DNA of 64,000 nucleotides from Polaribacter sp. SA4-10 (GCF_002163835.1 NZ_CP019331.1:2925573-2989572); one strand, 5' to 3'. Shown: positions 32,863 through 43,351, counted from the first letter of the stretch. The notes: a model not told the origin generated them from the letters alone. A program made the numbers and translations.

Positions 32863-35481
32863 TTATACCAAATACTCTTTAACTTTCTCTAAAACTTTAG
32901 GGATTCCACTAGGGTTTTTACCTCCTGCAGTTGCAAAGAAGTTTTGTCCACCTCCACCACCGTGAATTAGTTTACCTAATTCTCTAACAACTTTTCCTGC
33001 ATCATAACCACGTTCATTTGCTAATTCTTTAGAAATGTAACAAGTTAACATTGCTTTGTCTTTTGCAGCAGAAGTAGCAAAAAATAAGAATAAATTTTTA
33101 TACTCTTTCCCTAAAGAAAAAGCTAAATTTTTAATTCCATTTGGATCTAAGTCTATTTTTGTAGCTAAAAACAGTACACCATTAATTTCTTGCAATTGAT
33201 TTTTTAATTCGCCAGTTAAATTTTGAGCTTTATCTTTTAGTAATTGCTCAATTTGTTTTTTTAATGATGAGTTTTCTTCTTGTAATACCTGTACTGCTTT
33301 TACAGGTTCTTTTGTATTATTTAATAAATCTCTAATTTCGAATAAAGCTTTATTGTTTTCAGAATAGAACTCTTTTACAGCGTCATTTGTAATTGCTTCA
33401 ATCCTTCTAATTCCAGAAGCAACAGCACCTTCAGATTTAATTTTAAAATGCCAAATGTCACCTGTATTTTTTACGTGAGTTCCGCCACATAATTCAACAG
33501 ATTTACCAAATTTTATAGCTCTTACAGTATCTCCATATTTTTCACCAAATAACGCCATTGCACCTTCTTCAATTGCTTGTTGCATTGGTATGTTTCTTTT
33601 CTCTTCTAAAGGAAGTTGACCAGAAATTCTATTATTTACAAAGTTTTCTACTTCACGTAATTCTTCAACAGTTAATTTAGAAAAGTGAGAAAAATCGAAA
33701 CGTAAATATTTAGAATTCACAGCAGAACCTTTTTGCTCTACATGAGTTCCTAAAACTTCTCTTAAAGCTTGATGCAATAAGTGAGTTGCTGTATGGTTAC
33801 ATGCTGTTCTATGACGTTGTTTTTTATCTACAACTGTCTTAAATGTTGCATTAATATCTTTTGGAAGATTTTTTGTAAAATGAATAATTACATTGTTTTC
33901 CTTCTTTGTGTTTAAGATATAAAGAATATTTCCTTGTGAATCTTCTATATGCCCTTTATCACCAACTTGCCCACCACCTTCAGGATAAAAAGGAGTTAAA
34001 TTAAATACAAGTTGATACATTTCGCCCTCTTTTTTAGAGACTACTTTTCTATAACGAGTTAATTTAACGGTAGCCTCTAAAGAGTCATAACCAACAAATT
34101 CTTCAATTTTATCATCCACTAAAATGGTCCAATCATCTGTAGACATTTCACTAGCTGCTCTAGACCTGTTTTTTTGTTTCTGTAACTCTTCTTGAAACCC
34201 TTTTTCATCTAAACTCAACCCTTTTTCAGAAAGAATTAAAGCTGTTAAATCTATAGGGAAACCGAAAGTGTCATATAATTCAAAAGCTTTTTCTCCAGAT
34301 ATCTGATTGTCTGTAGCGTTGTCTATAATTCTATCTAATAAAAGTAAACCTTGATCTAAAGTTCTTGAAAAAGAAGTTTCTTCTTCTTTAATTACATTTT
34401 CAATTAATTGTTTCTGCCCTTTAATTTCTGGAAAAGCATCTCCCATTTTTTTACTTAAAACTTCAACTAACTTGTAAAGAAAAGGTTCTTTTTTGTCTAA
34501 GAAAGTAAATCCATAACGAACCGCTCTTCGTAAAATTCTTCTAATTACATAGCCAGCACCAGTATTACTTGGTAGTTGACCGTCTGCAATTGAAAAAGCA
34601 ACAGCTCTAACATGATCAGAAATTACACGAGTTGCAATATCTTGCTGCTCATTTTCTCCGTATTTTGTATTGGTAATTGTTTCAATTTCTCTAATTATTG
34701 GTGTAAAAATATCTGTATCATAATTAGATTGTACGTTTTGTAAAACCATACATAAACGCTCAAACCCCATTCCAGTATCAATATGTTTATTAGGTAGGTT
34801 CTCAAGAGAACCATTCGCTTTTCTGTTGTATTGCATAAAAACCAAGTTCCAGATTTCTACTACATGAGGATGGTCTTTATTTATTAAATCTTCTCCAGGA
34901 GTTTTTGCTTTTTCTTCAGCAGAACGAATGTCTACATGAATTTCAGAACAAGGTCCACAAGGTCCTTGTTCTCCCATTTCCCAGAAATTATCTTTTTTAT
35001 TTCCCATTAAAATACGGTCTTCAGGAATAAATTGTTTCCATAAATCGTAAGCCTCTGAGTCCATTTTTAAGTTATCAGCATCTTTGGTTCCTTCAAAAAC
35101 CGTTACATATAAAATGTCCTTATCAATTTTATAAACTTCAGTTAATAATTCCCAAGCCCAAGCAATTGCTTCCTTTTTAAAGTAATCTCCAAAACTCCAG
35201 TTCCCTAACATTTCAAACAGCGTATGGTGATATGTATCATAACCAACTTCTTCTAAGTCATTATGTTTACCAGAAACACGTAAGCATTTTTGAGAGTCTG
35301 TAATTCTGTTATTTTTTGGTTTTCCATTTCCTAGAAAATATTCTTTAAAAGGAGCCATTCCAGAATTTACAAACATTAAAGTTGGGTCATCCTTTGTTAC
35401 CATTGGTGCAGAAGGAACAATTAAATGAGATTTTTCTTGGAAAAAGTTTAAAAAAGTTGATCTAACGTCTTGAGATTTCAT
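32863..35481 (-). CDS. alaS: Alanyl-tRNA synthetase
   Basis: A class II synthetase of 872 residues from ATG 35481 ([15 protein letters not shown]); a non-ATG extension to 35499 is unlikely. Catalytic-core motifs are [17 protein letters not shown] and GMGFERL. The editing domain zinc site is present as [13 protein letters not shown] and the later [11 protein letters not shown]. The C-terminal DHHA1 domain carries [14 protein letters not shown]. It is complete, with no odd features. The GSCFA gene follows in the same unit. Confidence 0.97.
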   Translation of the reverse strand: MKSQDVRSTFLNFFQEKSHLIVPSAPMVTKDDPTLMFVNSGMAPFKEYFLGNGKPKNNRITDSQKCLRVSGKHNDLEEVGYDTYHHTLFEMLGNWSFGDYFKKEAIAWAWELLTEVYKIDKDILYVTVFEGTKDADNLKMDSEAYDLWKQFIPEDRILMGNKKDNFWEMGEQGPCGPCSEIHVDIRSAEEKAKTPGEDLINKDHPHVVEIWNLVFMQYNRKANGSLENLPNKHIDTGMGFERLCMVLQNVQSNYDTDIFTPIIREIETITNTKYGENEQQDIATRVISDHVRAVAFSIADGQLPSNTGAGYVIRRILRRAVRYGFTFLDKKEPFLYKLVEVLSKKMGDAFPEIKGQKQLIENVIKEEETSFSRTLDQGLLLLDRIIDNATDNQISGEKAFELYDTFGFPIDLTALILSEKGLSLDEKGFQEELQKQKNRSRAASEMSTDDWTILVDDKIEEFVGYDSLEATVKLTRYRKVVSKKEGEMYQLVFNLTPFYPEGGGQVGDKGHIEDSQGNILYILNTKKENNVIIHFTKNLPKDINATFKTVVDKKQRHRTACNHTATHLLHQALREVLGTHVEQKGSAVNSKYLRFDFSHFSKLTVEELREVENFVNNRISGQLPLEEKRNIPMQQAIEEGAMALFGEKYGDTVRAIKFGKSVELCGGTHVKNTGDIWHFKIKSEGAVASGIRRIEAITNDAVKEFYSENNKALFEIRDLLNNTKEPVKAVQVLQEENSSLKKQIEQLLKDKAQNLTGELKNQLQEINGVLFLATKIDLDPNGIKNLAFSLGKEYKNLFLFFATSAAKDKAMLTCYISKELANERGYDAGKVVRELGKLIHGGGGGQNFFATAGGKNPSGIPKVLEKVKEYLV

Positions 35482-35643
35482 AAAAAAAGAAATTTCCAAT
35501 TAAATGGATTTTGTTAATATATCTTTAAAAATACTACTTTAAAAAAAGCAGTTGTAAAACATTTTGTAAATTCGTAAGTTATTAAAAATAAGTTTTCAAT
35601 AAAAAATAAATTTTAAGAGTACAAAAATAGTACATTTAGCATT

Positions 35644-36612
35644 ATGGCGAAAGTAAAATATTATTACGATGCAGACACGCTTTCTTACCGGAAAATTGCG
35701 GTAAAGAAAAGTGATTTCTTCAAGAAAACTGTTTATGGGTTTTTTTCGATACTATTAATTGCTTTTATTGGTTTTGTTTTTCTTAGTCAGTTTATAATGT
35801 CTCCAAATGAACGTTCTCAAAAAAGAGAATTAGAAAATCTTAAATTACATTACGATTTACTTTCCAAAAGAATGGAAGAAAGTTCTTCCGTTTTATCTCA
35901 ACTTCAAGAAAGAGATAATAATATTTATAGAATTTATTTTGAGGCAAATCCAATTCCAGATGAACAAAGAAAAGCCGGCTTTGGTGGTGTAAATAGATAT
36001 AAGTCTTTAGAAGGTTTTGATAACTCTACAATGATTACAAAATTAACTAAAGATATAGATGTGCTGTCAAAACAACTGGTTGTACAATCTAAATCTTTAG
36101 ATGAAATAGTTGTTTTGGCTAAAGAAAAAGAAAAAATGTTAGCTTCAATTCCTGCAATATTACCAGTAAAATTAGTAGACCTAACAAGAATGGCATCTGG
36201 TTATAAATGGAGAATGCATCCTATTTTAAAAATTAGAAAATTTCATAAAGGAATGGATTTTACGGCGTCTGTTGGAACACCAATTTATGCTTCTGGAAAT
36301 GGAACTGTAATTCGTTCTCAAAGAAGTGCAACATATGGAAAAGTGGTTTACATTGATCATGGATATGGGTATAAAACTATTTATGCACACATGAGTAAAT
36401 TAAAAGCAAAAAGAGGACAAATAGTAAAACGTGGAGATTTAATTGGTTATGTAGGTAATACTGGTAGATCTGTTTCTTCACATTTACATTATGAAGTTCA
36501 TAAAAATGATGTTGCTTTAAATCCAATTAATTTTTACTACGGAGACTTAACTCCAGAAGAATTTTTAGCGATGCAAAAAGCATCGGAAGAAGAAGGTCAA
36601 TCTTACGATTAA
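35644..36612 (+). CDS. M23 peptidoglycan endopeptidase, membrane-anchored
   Basis: A 322-residue protein with a cytoplasmic N-terminus, one transmembrane helix (about residues 30-52) and a coiled-coil segment (60-110). A LytM/M23 domain lies at about 185-305 with zinc-ligand motifs HKGMDFTA and HLHYEVH. It should cleave peptide cross-links in the periplasm during growth or division. The MerR-type regulator gene follows after 18 bases, which is a common arrangement in flavobacteria. Confidence 0.92.
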   Translation: MAKVKYYYDADTLSYRKIAVKKSDFFKKTVYGFFSILLIAFIGFVFLSQFIMSPNERSQKRELENLKLHYDLLSKRMEESSSVLSQLQERDNNIYRIYFEANPIPDEQRKAGFGGVNRYKSLEGFDNSTMITKLTKDIDVLSKQLVVQSKSLDEIVVLAKEKEKMLASIPAILPVKLVDLTRMASGYKWRMHPILKIRKFHKGMDFTASVGTPIYASGNGTVIRSQRSATYGKVVYIDHGYGYKTIYAHMSKLKAKRGQIVKRGDLIGYVGNTGRSVSSHLHYEVHKNDVALNPINFYYGDLTPEEFLAMQKASEEEGQSYD

Positions 36613-36630
36613 ATCTAATTACTGTTCTTT

Positions 36631-36960
36631 ATGCATATTGACTTACCCGAAAAACGTTACTATAAGATTGGCGAAGTAGCAAAAGCTTTTAATGTGAACA
36701 CATCATTAATTCGTTTTTGGGAAAAAGAGTTTGATATTATTAAGCCCAAAAAGAATGCAAAAGGAAACCGTCTTTTTACGCAAGAAGATATTGGGAACTT
36801 TAAACTTATATTCAGTTTAGTAAAAGAAAGGGGCTTTACTTTAGATGGCGCCAAACAAAAATTGAAGAAAAATCCAAGCAAACTTATTAAAAATCACGAA
36901 ATTATTAGTAAATTAGAAGCTGTTAGATCCGAGCTGATGAAAATTAAAAATCAACTATAA
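36631..36960 (+). CDS. MerR family transcriptional regulator
   Basis: A 109-residue protein with an N-terminal MerR helix-turn-helix (YYKIGEVAKAFNVNTSLIRFWEKEF) split by the usual wing and a short C-terminal helix. There is no effector-binding domain and no cysteines for metal sensing. It lies between the M23 gene and the acyl-CoA dehydrogenase operon (11 bases upstream of it) and so could control either, or simply be carried on the same transcript. Confidence 0.88.
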   Translation: MHIDLPEKRYYKIGEVAKAFNVNTSLIRFWEKEFDIIKPKKNAKGNRLFTQEDIGNFKLIFSLVKERGFTLDGAKQKLKKNPSKLIKNHEIISKLEAVRSELMKIKNQL

Positions 36961-36971
36961 AATTTCAAAAT

Positions 36972-38786
36972 ATGTCAAAAAAGTATGTAGACTTAGAAAC
37001 ACTTAAATACATACTTTATGATATTCACAAACTAAAAGACTTACTGGAGAGAGAACGATTTGAAGATCACGATATAGAATCGTTGAATCTTTTTATTGAT
37101 GCTGTTAAAGAATTTTCTGATAGAGAATTGTATCCTTATTTTAGAGAAATGGATAAAACTCCTGCTTATTATAAAGAGGGTACTGTAATTGTTCATGAGC
37201 AAGTAAAAACGATGATGTTACAAGGAGGAGAAATGGGTGTTATTTCTGCTTCTTTTGATTATGAAGCTGGTGGCTTGCAAATGCCATTTACTGCGCTTCA
37301 AGCAGCTGTTTATATTATGGACGCTGCAAATAATAACTTACCTGGTTATGCTGGTTTAACAAGTGGTTCTGCAGAGTTAATTATAGAATTTGGCAATAAG
37401 AAACTTAATGAAATTTACGTTCCAAAAATGATTTCGGGTGTTTGGGCAGGTACCATGTGTTTAACAGAACCTCAAGCAGGAAGTTCGTTGTCTGATATTA
37501 CTACAAAAGCAACGCCAACAGAGGACGGTTATTATAAAATTAGTGGACAAAAAATATTTATTTCTGGAGGCGATCATCAACATTCAGAGAATTTTGTGCA
37601 CTTAGTTTTAGCAAGAATTAATGGCGCACCAAAAGGAACAAAAGGAATTTCATTATTTGTTGTTCCTAAAAATAGACCAAAAGCAGATGGAACTTTAGTA
37701 TATAATGATGTAATGACGGTTGCAGATTTTCAAAAAATGGGACAAAGAGGTTATTGCACAACGCATTTAGGTTTTGGAGATTCTGATGATTGTAGAGGTT
37801 GGTTAGTTGGGGAAGCGCATAAAGGGTTAAACCAAATGTTTTTAATGATGAATGGCGCAAGAATTGCAGTTGGTAGAGGCGCAGCCGCTATTACAATGGC
37901 TGCCTATAGAGCGTCTTTGCAGTATGCAAATGAAAGACCACAAGGAAGAAAATTAACAAGTACAGGAAAAAAAAATCCTTCAGAAAGTCCGAGTTTAATT
38001 ATTGAACATCCAGATGTTAGAAGAATGTTATTGCTGCAAAAATCAATTGCAGAAGGTTCTTTAAGTTTGGTTTTGTTGGCTTCAAAATACCAAGATATTA
38101 TTACTACCTCAATATCAAAAGAAGAAAAAGAAAAATACAATTTACTGTTAGAAATGATTATTCCTATTGTAAAAACGTTTCCATCAGAAGCAGGAGCAGC
38201 ATCTGTAGATAATGGTTTGCAAGTTTTGGGAGGTTATGGTTTTTGTACCGATTTTGTATTACAGCAATATTATAGAGATATTAGAATTTTTTCTTTATAT
38301 GAAGGTACTACTGGAATTCAGTCACAAGATTTATTAGGTAGAAAAGTAACGATGCAAAACGGAAAAGGTTTGGCGTTACTTGCTGCAGAAATAATGCAGA
38401 CAATTCACTTGGCCTCAAAAGAGGATGATTTAAAAAAATATGCTTTAGTTTTAGTAGAGAAATTAAAACTCTCGCAAAAAATAGTAGACCACTTAATGCC
38501 TTTTGCAGCGAAAGGAAATTACGAAAGATATTTAGCAGATGCTAATTTATTTATGGAGTATATGAGTATTGTAGTTTTAGGTTGGTTATGGTTAGAAATG
38601 GCTGTTGATGCAAAAACTGCATTATCTAATACTGATAAAAGATACTCAGAAGATTTTTACGAAAGTAAAATCCATACAATGAAATTTTACTTTAAATATG
38701 AGGTTCCTAAAACAAATTCATTGGCAGAATCTTTAATGAGTGATCAGGTTTTAACCATCAAAAAAGACAAAGAATACATCTTATAA
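36972..38786 (+). CDS. Acyl-CoA dehydrogenase, long form with C-terminal extension
   Basis: A 604-residue flavoprotein. The FAD and substrate motifs include WAGTMCLTEPQAGSSLSDI and the middle-domain ISGGDHQHSENFVHLVLARI. The catalytic-base region is YEGTTGIQSQDLLGRK. The extra ~130 C-terminal residues match the long family members with an acyl-CoA dehydrogenase C-terminal domain. It catalyses alpha,beta-desaturation of acyl-CoA; chain length is not readable. It is the first enzyme of a five-gene unit. Its stop overlaps the next start by one base. Confidence 0.92.
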   Translation: MSKKYVDLETLKYILYDIHKLKDLLERERFEDHDIESLNLFIDAVKEFSDRELYPYFREMDKTPAYYKEGTVIVHEQVKTMMLQGGEMGVISASFDYEAGGLQMPFTALQAAVYIMDAANNNLPGYAGLTSGSAELIIEFGNKKLNEIYVPKMISGVWAGTMCLTEPQAGSSLSDITTKATPTEDGYYKISGQKIFISGGDHQHSENFVHLVLARINGAPKGTKGISLFVVPKNRPKADGTLVYNDVMTVADFQKMGQRGYCTTHLGFGDSDDCRGWLVGEAHKGLNQMFLMMNGARIAVGRGAAAITMAAYRASLQYANERPQGRKLTSTGKKNPSESPSLIIEHPDVRRMLLLQKSIAEGSLSLVLLASKYQDIITTSISKEEKEKYNLLLEMIIPIVKTFPSEAGAASVDNGLQVLGGYGFCTDFVLQQYYRDIRIFSLYEGTTGIQSQDLLGRKVTMQNGKGLALLAAEIMQTIHLASKEDDLKKYALVLVEKLKLSQKIVDHLMPFAAKGNYERYLADANLFMEYMSIVVLGWLWLEMAVDAKTALSNTDKRYSEDFYESKIHTMKFYFKYEVPKTNSLAESLMSDQVLTIKKDKEYIL

Positions 38787-39562
38787 TGACACATATTTCA
38801 GAACAATTTAATTTAGAAGGAAAAGTAGCAATAATTACAGGTTCAAGCAAAGGAATTGGAAAAGCAATTGCAAAAGGCTTAGCACAAAATGGAGCACAAG
38901 TTATAATTTCTAGTAGAAATCAAGAAGCGTGTAATGAAGTTGTAAAAGAGTTTATAGCAGAAGGTTTAAAAGCAATTGGAATTGCTTGTCACATAGGGAA
39001 AGAAGAGCAACGTAAGGATTTAGTAGATAAAACAGTTGAAGCTTTTGGACGAATAGATATTTTAGTAAATAATGCAGCAATTAATCCAGTTTTTGGCCCA
39101 ATTGAAGATGTAGATCCAGTAATTTTTGATAAAATTATAGATGTAAATGTAAAAGCTCCTTGGAGTTTATCAAACTTGGTTTTGCCACATTTAAAAGAGA
39201 ATAAAAACGGAAGCATTATTAACATTGCATCAGTAGAAGCATTAACTCCAGGTTTGGGATTAGGATTATATAGTACTAGTAAAGCTGCCATTTTAATGCT
39301 TTCTAAGAATCAGGCAAAAGAATGGGGGAAATACGGAATCAGAGTAAATGCAATTTGTCCAGGATTAATAAAAACGAAATTCAGTTCTGCACTTTGGCAG
39401 AATGAAAAAATATTAGGCAAGGTTGAAAAAGCACTTCCAACAGGAAGAATGGGGATGCCAGAAGAAATGGTTGGCTTAGCTTGTTTATTAGCTTCTAATG
39501 CTGGGAATTATATGACTGGTGGTGTTTATGCAGCAGATGGTGGTTATATGATTGCAGGATAA
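38786..39562 (+). CDS. Short-chain dehydrogenase/reductase (SDR)
   Basis: A 258-residue classical SDR. The cofactor motif GSSKGIGKAIA, NNAA, the catalytic Ser in IINIASVEA and the YSTSK Tyr-Lys pair are all present. It is NAD(P)-dependent, and position in the operon suggests a hydroxyacyl- or oxoacyl-CoA substrate. A 86-base gap with a weak hairpin separates it from the next gene. Confidence 0.9.
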   Translation: MTHISEQFNLEGKVAIITGSSKGIGKAIAKGLAQNGAQVIISSRNQEACNEVVKEFIAEGLKAIGIACHIGKEEQRKDLVDKTVEAFGRIDILVNNAAINPVFGPIEDVDPVIFDKIIDVNVKAPWSLSNLVLPHLKENKNGSIINIASVEALTPGLGLGLYSTSKAAILMLSKNQAKEWGKYGIRVNAICPGLIKTKFSSALWQNEKILGKVEKALPTGRMGMPEEMVGLACLLASNAGNYMTGGVYAADGGYMIAG

Positions 39563-39574
39563 AATTTATTAAAA

Positions 39575-39623
39575 TTTACCACGTAGATATATAGGTAGCA
39601 TAGTCTATGTTATATGTGGTAAA
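39575..39623 (+). other. Intra-operon inverted repeat
   Basis: TTTACCAC (39575-39582) pairs with GTGGTAAA (39616-39623) over 8 bp, enclosing an AT-rich 33-base loop that has a smaller CATAG/CTATG symmetry (39599-39609). It lies in the only sizeable gap of the acyl-CoA operon. It could be an mRNA-processing or attenuation structure, or an operator half-site pair. Confidence 0.35.
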
Positions 39624-39648
39624 AATTATTGTAAACTAATTTTTAAAA

Positions 39649-40866
39649 ATGAACTTCGATTACCCACAAAAATCAAAAGAATTACAGCATAAACTATCAA
39701 CTTTTATAGAAGAGCATATTGTTCCGTTAGAGCAAGAATTTATTGCTTTTCAAAGTGATAAAAACAATATGTGGCAGCGTTTTCCTAAAACGGAATTGTT
39801 AAAGCAAAAAGCTAAAGATGCTGGTTTATGGAACTTGTTTCTTCCAAAAGATTATGGTGATTTAAGTCCAGGGTTAACCAACTTAGAATATGCTCCATTA
39901 GCAGAAATAATGGGAAGAAAAATCTGGGTTTCAGAAATATTTAATTGTTCTGCTCCAGATACTGGAAACATGGAAGTATTAGCAAAATACGGAAGTGAAG
40001 AACAAAAAAAAAGGTGGTTAAGACCTTTAATGAATGGAGAAATTCGTTCAGCTTTTTTAATGACAGAACCACAAGTTGCTTCCTCAGATGCAACAAATAT
40101 TGAAACTTCTATTGTTTTAGATGGCGATGATTATGTAATTAATGGAAGAAAATGGTGGTCTTCTGGTGCAATGGACCCTAACTGTAAAGTTGCCATTGTA
40201 ATGGGGAAAACAAATCCAAATGCAGAAAGGCATCAACAACAAAGTATGGTTTTGGTTCCTATGAATACAGAAGGATTAGAAATTGTAAGACCCCTTTCTG
40301 TTTTTGGTTATTATGATTCTCCAGAAGGACATGCAGAAATCATTTTAAATAATGTTAGAGTTCCAAAAGAGAATTTAATTTTAGGAGAAGGAAGGGGTTT
40401 TGAAATTGCTCAAGGTCGTTTAGGCCCTGGAAGAATTCATCATTGTATGCGTTTGGTTGGAATGGCTCAATATGCTTTGGAAATTATGTCTAAAAGAACT
40501 TTAGAAAGAGAAACATTTGGAAAAAAGTTTTACAATTATAGTAGTATTCGTCATGAAATTGCAAAATCGCAATGTGAAATAGAGCAAGCACGTTTGCTTA
40601 CACTTTCTGCTGCTGATAAAATGGATAAATTAGGAAATAAGGAAGCTAAAGATTTAATAGCAATGATTAAAGTTGTTGCTCCAAATATGGCTCAAAAAGT
40701 AATAGATAGAGCAATGCAAATCTTAGGAGGAAAAGGTGTTGGACCAGATACGTATTTGCCACATTATTTTGCGATTGCACGAATGTTGCGTTTAGCAGAT
40801 GGACCGGATGAGGTTCATATGTATCAACTAGGAAAAAGTTGCATTAAAAAATATGGAAGTCAATAA
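39649..40866 (+). CDS. Acyl-CoA dehydrogenase, ACAD10/11 type
   Basis: A 405-residue acyl-CoA dehydrogenase. Conserved parts are [19 protein letters not shown], the [13 protein letters not shown] block, and [17 protein letters not shown]. Near the C-terminus [15 protein letters not shown] takes the place of the YEGT-type catalytic-base segment, the pattern I associate with ACAD10/11. Directly downstream (one-base overlap) is the matching phosphotransferase that in mammals is fused to this domain. A role on 4-hydroxyacyl-CoA phosphate, rather than simple desaturation, is inferred from that pairing. Confidence 0.9.
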   Translation: MNFDYPQKSKELQHKLSTFIEEHIVPLEQEFIAFQSDKNNMWQRFPKTELLKQKAKDAGLWNLFLPKDYGDLSPGLTNLEYAPLAEIMGRKIWVSEIFNCSAPDTGNMEVLAKYGSEEQKKRWLRPLMNGEIRSAFLMTEPQVASSDATNIETSIVLDGDDYVINGRKWWSSGAMDPNCKVAIVMGKTNPNAERHQQQSMVLVPMNTEGLEIVRPLSVFGYYDSPEGHAEIILNNVRVPKENLILGEGRGFEIAQGRLGPGRIHHCMRLVGMAQYALEIMSKRTLERETFGKKFYNYSSIRHEIAKSQCEIEQARLLTLSAADKMDKLGNKEAKDLIAMIKVVAPNMAQKVIDRAMQILGGKGVGPDTYLPHYFAIARMLRLADGPDEVHMYQLGKSCIKKYGSQ

Positions 40867-41924
40867 TGAGCAATCAAAAAGTTAGAAAAGGTGAAGAGTT
40901 AAATGAAGTTTTGTTGAAGAAATACCTTCAGGAAAATGAATTGATCGATTCTGTTGGAAGTGACTTGTTTGTACAACAATTTACACATGGATATTCTAAT
41001 TTAACCTATTTACTTGAGATTGAAAATAACCAATTTGTATTAAGAAAACCACCAATTGGCGCAATTAAAAGAGGTCATGACATGAGTCGTGAGTTTAAAG
41101 TGCAAAGTGGTGTAAGTAAAGTGTTTTCTAAAGCACCAAAAATGTTTGCTTTTTCTGATGATGAAACTATTTTAGGAAGTGATTTTTATATCATGGAAAA
41201 AGTAGATGGAATTATTCTTAATTATAAAGAAGCAAAAAAAAGAAATATTTCGCCATCAGAATACAGAACTATTGCAGATTCTTGGTTAGAAACCTTAGTA
41301 GAACTGCATACTATAGATTATAAAAATATTGGTTTGTCAGACCTAGGGAAACCAGAAGGTTATGTAGAACGTCAAGTTAGTAATTGGGGAAAACAATATC
41401 TAAAAGCCAAAACAGATGAGTATCCAGAAGTAGAAATGGTGATAAAATGGATGAATGAAAATCAACCAAAAGAATACAATCACTGTTTAATTCACAATGA
41501 TTATAAATATGACAATGTTGTTTTTAAAGATGATTCTTGGCAAGAAATTAGAGCGGTTTTAGATTGGGAAATGGCAACTTTAGGGGACCCTTTGATGGAT
41601 TTAGGAACTTCACTTGGTTATTGGACAGTAGCTACAGATCATGATTTTGTAAAACAAGGAATTCCTTCTCCAACAATTTTTGAAGGAAACCCAAGTAGAA
41701 GTGAAATTGCAGAAATGTACGCGCAAAAATCTGGAAGAAATGTAGATAATTTGGTATTTTATTATGCTTTTGGATTGTTTAAAATAGCAGTAATTGCACA
41801 ACAAATATATTATAGATATCAAAAAGGATTTACAAAAGACCCACGTTTTGCTAATTTGAATAAAGCAGCAGAATTATGTTGTAAGTTGGCGTTAAAAGCT
41901 ATCAAATCTAAATCAATAGATTAA
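40866..41924 (+). CDS. Phosphotransferase of the APH fold, ACAD10/11-associated type (LvaA-like)
   Basis: A 352-residue kinase-fold protein. Seen directly are the nucleotide-loop region THGYSNLTYLLEI, VLRKPPIGA, the catalytic loop HNDYKYDNVVF and the metal-binding LDWEMATLGDPLMDLG. This is the aminoglycoside-phosphotransferase fold, but the subgroup acts on acyl-CoA hydroxyl groups: the N-terminal part of mammalian ACAD10/11 and LvaA of the Pseudomonas levulinate pathway. It overlaps the upstream dehydrogenase by one base. Antibiotic resistance is unlikely in this context. Confidence 0.88.
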   Translation: MSNQKVRKGEELNEVLLKKYLQENELIDSVGSDLFVQQFTHGYSNLTYLLEIENNQFVLRKPPIGAIKRGHDMSREFKVQSGVSKVFSKAPKMFAFSDDETILGSDFYIMEKVDGIILNYKEAKKRNISPSEYRTIADSWLETLVELHTIDYKNIGLSDLGKPEGYVERQVSNWGKQYLKAKTDEYPEVEMVIKWMNENQPKEYNHCLIHNDYKYDNVVFKDDSWQEIRAVLDWEMATLGDPLMDLGTSLGYWTVATDHDFVKQGIPSPTIFEGNPSRSEIAEMYAQKSGRNVDNLVFYYAFGLFKIAVIAQQIYYRYQKGFTKDPRFANLNKAAELCCKLALKAIKSKSID

Positions 41925-41925
41925 T

Positions 41926-42678
41926 ATGGAGGTAAAAGATAAGGTAGTAATTGTTACAGGAGCTGGATCTGGAATAGGAAAAGCTACAGCAATTCATTTT
42001 GCAAAACACGGAGCAACTGTTATAGTTTCTGATATTGATTTAGAAAGTGCACAAAAAGTAGTTGATGATATAAAATTAAATAAAGGAAAAGCAACTGCAA
42101 ATAAATGTAATGTTACAACATTTGAAGAAGTAGAAAACCTTATTGATAGTACTGTTAAAGAATATGGTAAATTAGATGTTATTGTAAATAATGCAGGTAT
42201 TGGACCTAATTTATTAAGAACAGATAAATCTACTTTAGAAGATTGGGATCGTGTAATTGCAGTAAATCAAACAGGTGTATTTTATTGTATGAAGTTGGCT
42301 TTAAAACAAATGCTTAAACAAGGTGGAGGAAATATTGTAAATATTGCTTCTTTAGCGGGGTTAAAAGCATCTCCAAATAATATTAGTTATAGTGCAAGCA
42401 AATTTGCGGTTGTTGGAATGACAAAATCTGCAGCAATGGAGTATGCAACAAAAAATATTCGAGTAAACGCTGTTTGCCCTGGCTATACAGAATCTGCACT
42501 GTTAGATCAATTATTAGGCACAAAACCAGAAATGGATACAATTTTAAAAAGTGTGATTCCAATAAAACGATATGGAAAAGCAGCAGAAATAGCTGAAGCA
42601 GTTGTTTGGTTGGCGTCAGATAGTACAAAGTTTATTACCGGTCAAACAATTACATTAGATGGTGGAACTTCTCTTTAA
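41926..42678 (+). CDS. Short-chain dehydrogenase/reductase (SDR)
   Basis: A 250-residue classical SDR with GAGSGIGKAT, NNAG, IVNIASLAGL and the YSASK active site. The C-terminus ends in GQTITLDGGTSL. It starts one base after the phosphotransferase stop. In the pathway inferred for this operon it could reduce a 4-oxoacyl-CoA or oxidise a 3-hydroxyacyl-CoA; sequence alone does not say which. Confidence 0.9.
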   Translation: MEVKDKVVIVTGAGSGIGKATAIHFAKHGATVIVSDIDLESAQKVVDDIKLNKGKATANKCNVTTFEEVENLIDSTVKEYGKLDVIVNNAGIGPNLLRTDKSTLEDWDRVIAVNQTGVFYCMKLALKQMLKQGGGNIVNIASLAGLKASPNNISYSASKFAVVGMTKSAAMEYATKNIRVNAVCPGYTESALLDQLLGTKPEMDTILKSVIPIKRYGKAAEIAEAVVWLASDSTKFITGQTITLDGGTSL

Positions 42679-42696
42679 ATATTGTAGAATATTAAG

Positions 42697-42704
42697 TAAA
42701 TTTG
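42697..42704 (+). promoter_or_regulatory. -7 box (TAAATTTG) of the lemA unit
   Basis: TAAATTTG matches TAnnTTTG and lies 34 bases before the lemA ATG. A TTG at 42682-42684 is too close (12 bases) for a good -33 element, so the promoter call is tentative. Confidence 0.45.
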
Positions 42705-42738
42705 TAGAACAAAAAAGTAGAAATTAAATTTAGAAATT

Positions 42739-43350
42739 ATGAAAAAATGGTTAATACCAGTAATAGTAATTCTTGTAATTGTATTTGGAATATACAATTG
42801 GGGAAAAGGTTTTAATAATCAGGCAGTTGTATTACAGGAAGATGCAAAAACTACTTGGTCTAATGTAGAGAGTTCTTATCAACGTAGAAATGACTTGATA
42901 GGTAACTTAGTAAAAACGGTACAGGGAGCTGCAGATTTTGAGAAAGAAACTTTAACAGATGTAATTAATGCAAGAGCAAAAGCAACTTCTGTAAATATAA
43001 ATGCTAGTGATTTAACGCCAGAAAAAATGGCGCAATTTCAACAAGCGCAAGCAGGAATGACTGGCGCTTTATCTAAATTATTAGTATCTGTAGAACGTTA
43101 CCCAGAATTAAAAGCAAATCAAAATTTCTTAGAATTACAAAGTCAATTAGAAGGAACAGAAAATAGAATTAATGTTGCTAGAGATCGTTTTAATGAAGGC
43201 GTAAATAATTATAATAAACACATTAAAATTTTCCCTAATTCTTTATTAGCGGGTGTTTTTAATTTTGATGAAATGACACGTTATAAAGCAAATGTTGGTT
43301 CAGAAAATGCACCAGATGTAAATTTCAATTTTAAAAATAAAAAAGAATAA
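42739..43350 (+). CDS. lemA: LemA family membrane protein
   Basis: A 203-residue protein with one N-terminal transmembrane helix (residues 4-21). The LemA helical bundle follows (TWSNVESSYQRRNDLIGNLVKTV, INVARDRFNEGVNNYN, and KIFPNSLLAGVF near the end). LemA proteins are membrane-anchored with the bundle outside the cytoplasm. Their biochemical role is unclear. It stands first in a unit with two TPM-domain genes, a widely conserved arrangement. Confidence 0.93.
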   Translation: MKKWLIPVIVILVIVFGIYNWGKGFNNQAVVLQEDAKTTWSNVESSYQRRNDLIGNLVKTVQGAADFEKETLTDVINARAKATSVNINASDLTPEKMAQFQQAQAGMTGALSKLLVSVERYPELKANQNFLELQSQLEGTENRINVARDRFNEGVNNYNKHIKIFPNSLLAGVFNFDEMTRYKANVGSENAPDVNFNFKNKKE

Positions 43351-43351
43351 A

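Noticed and set aside
40866..41924. Aminoglycoside resistance phosphotransferase
   Set aside because: The fold matches, but the sequence subgroup and the one-base overlap with an ACAD10/11-type dehydrogenase point to acyl-CoA metabolism.
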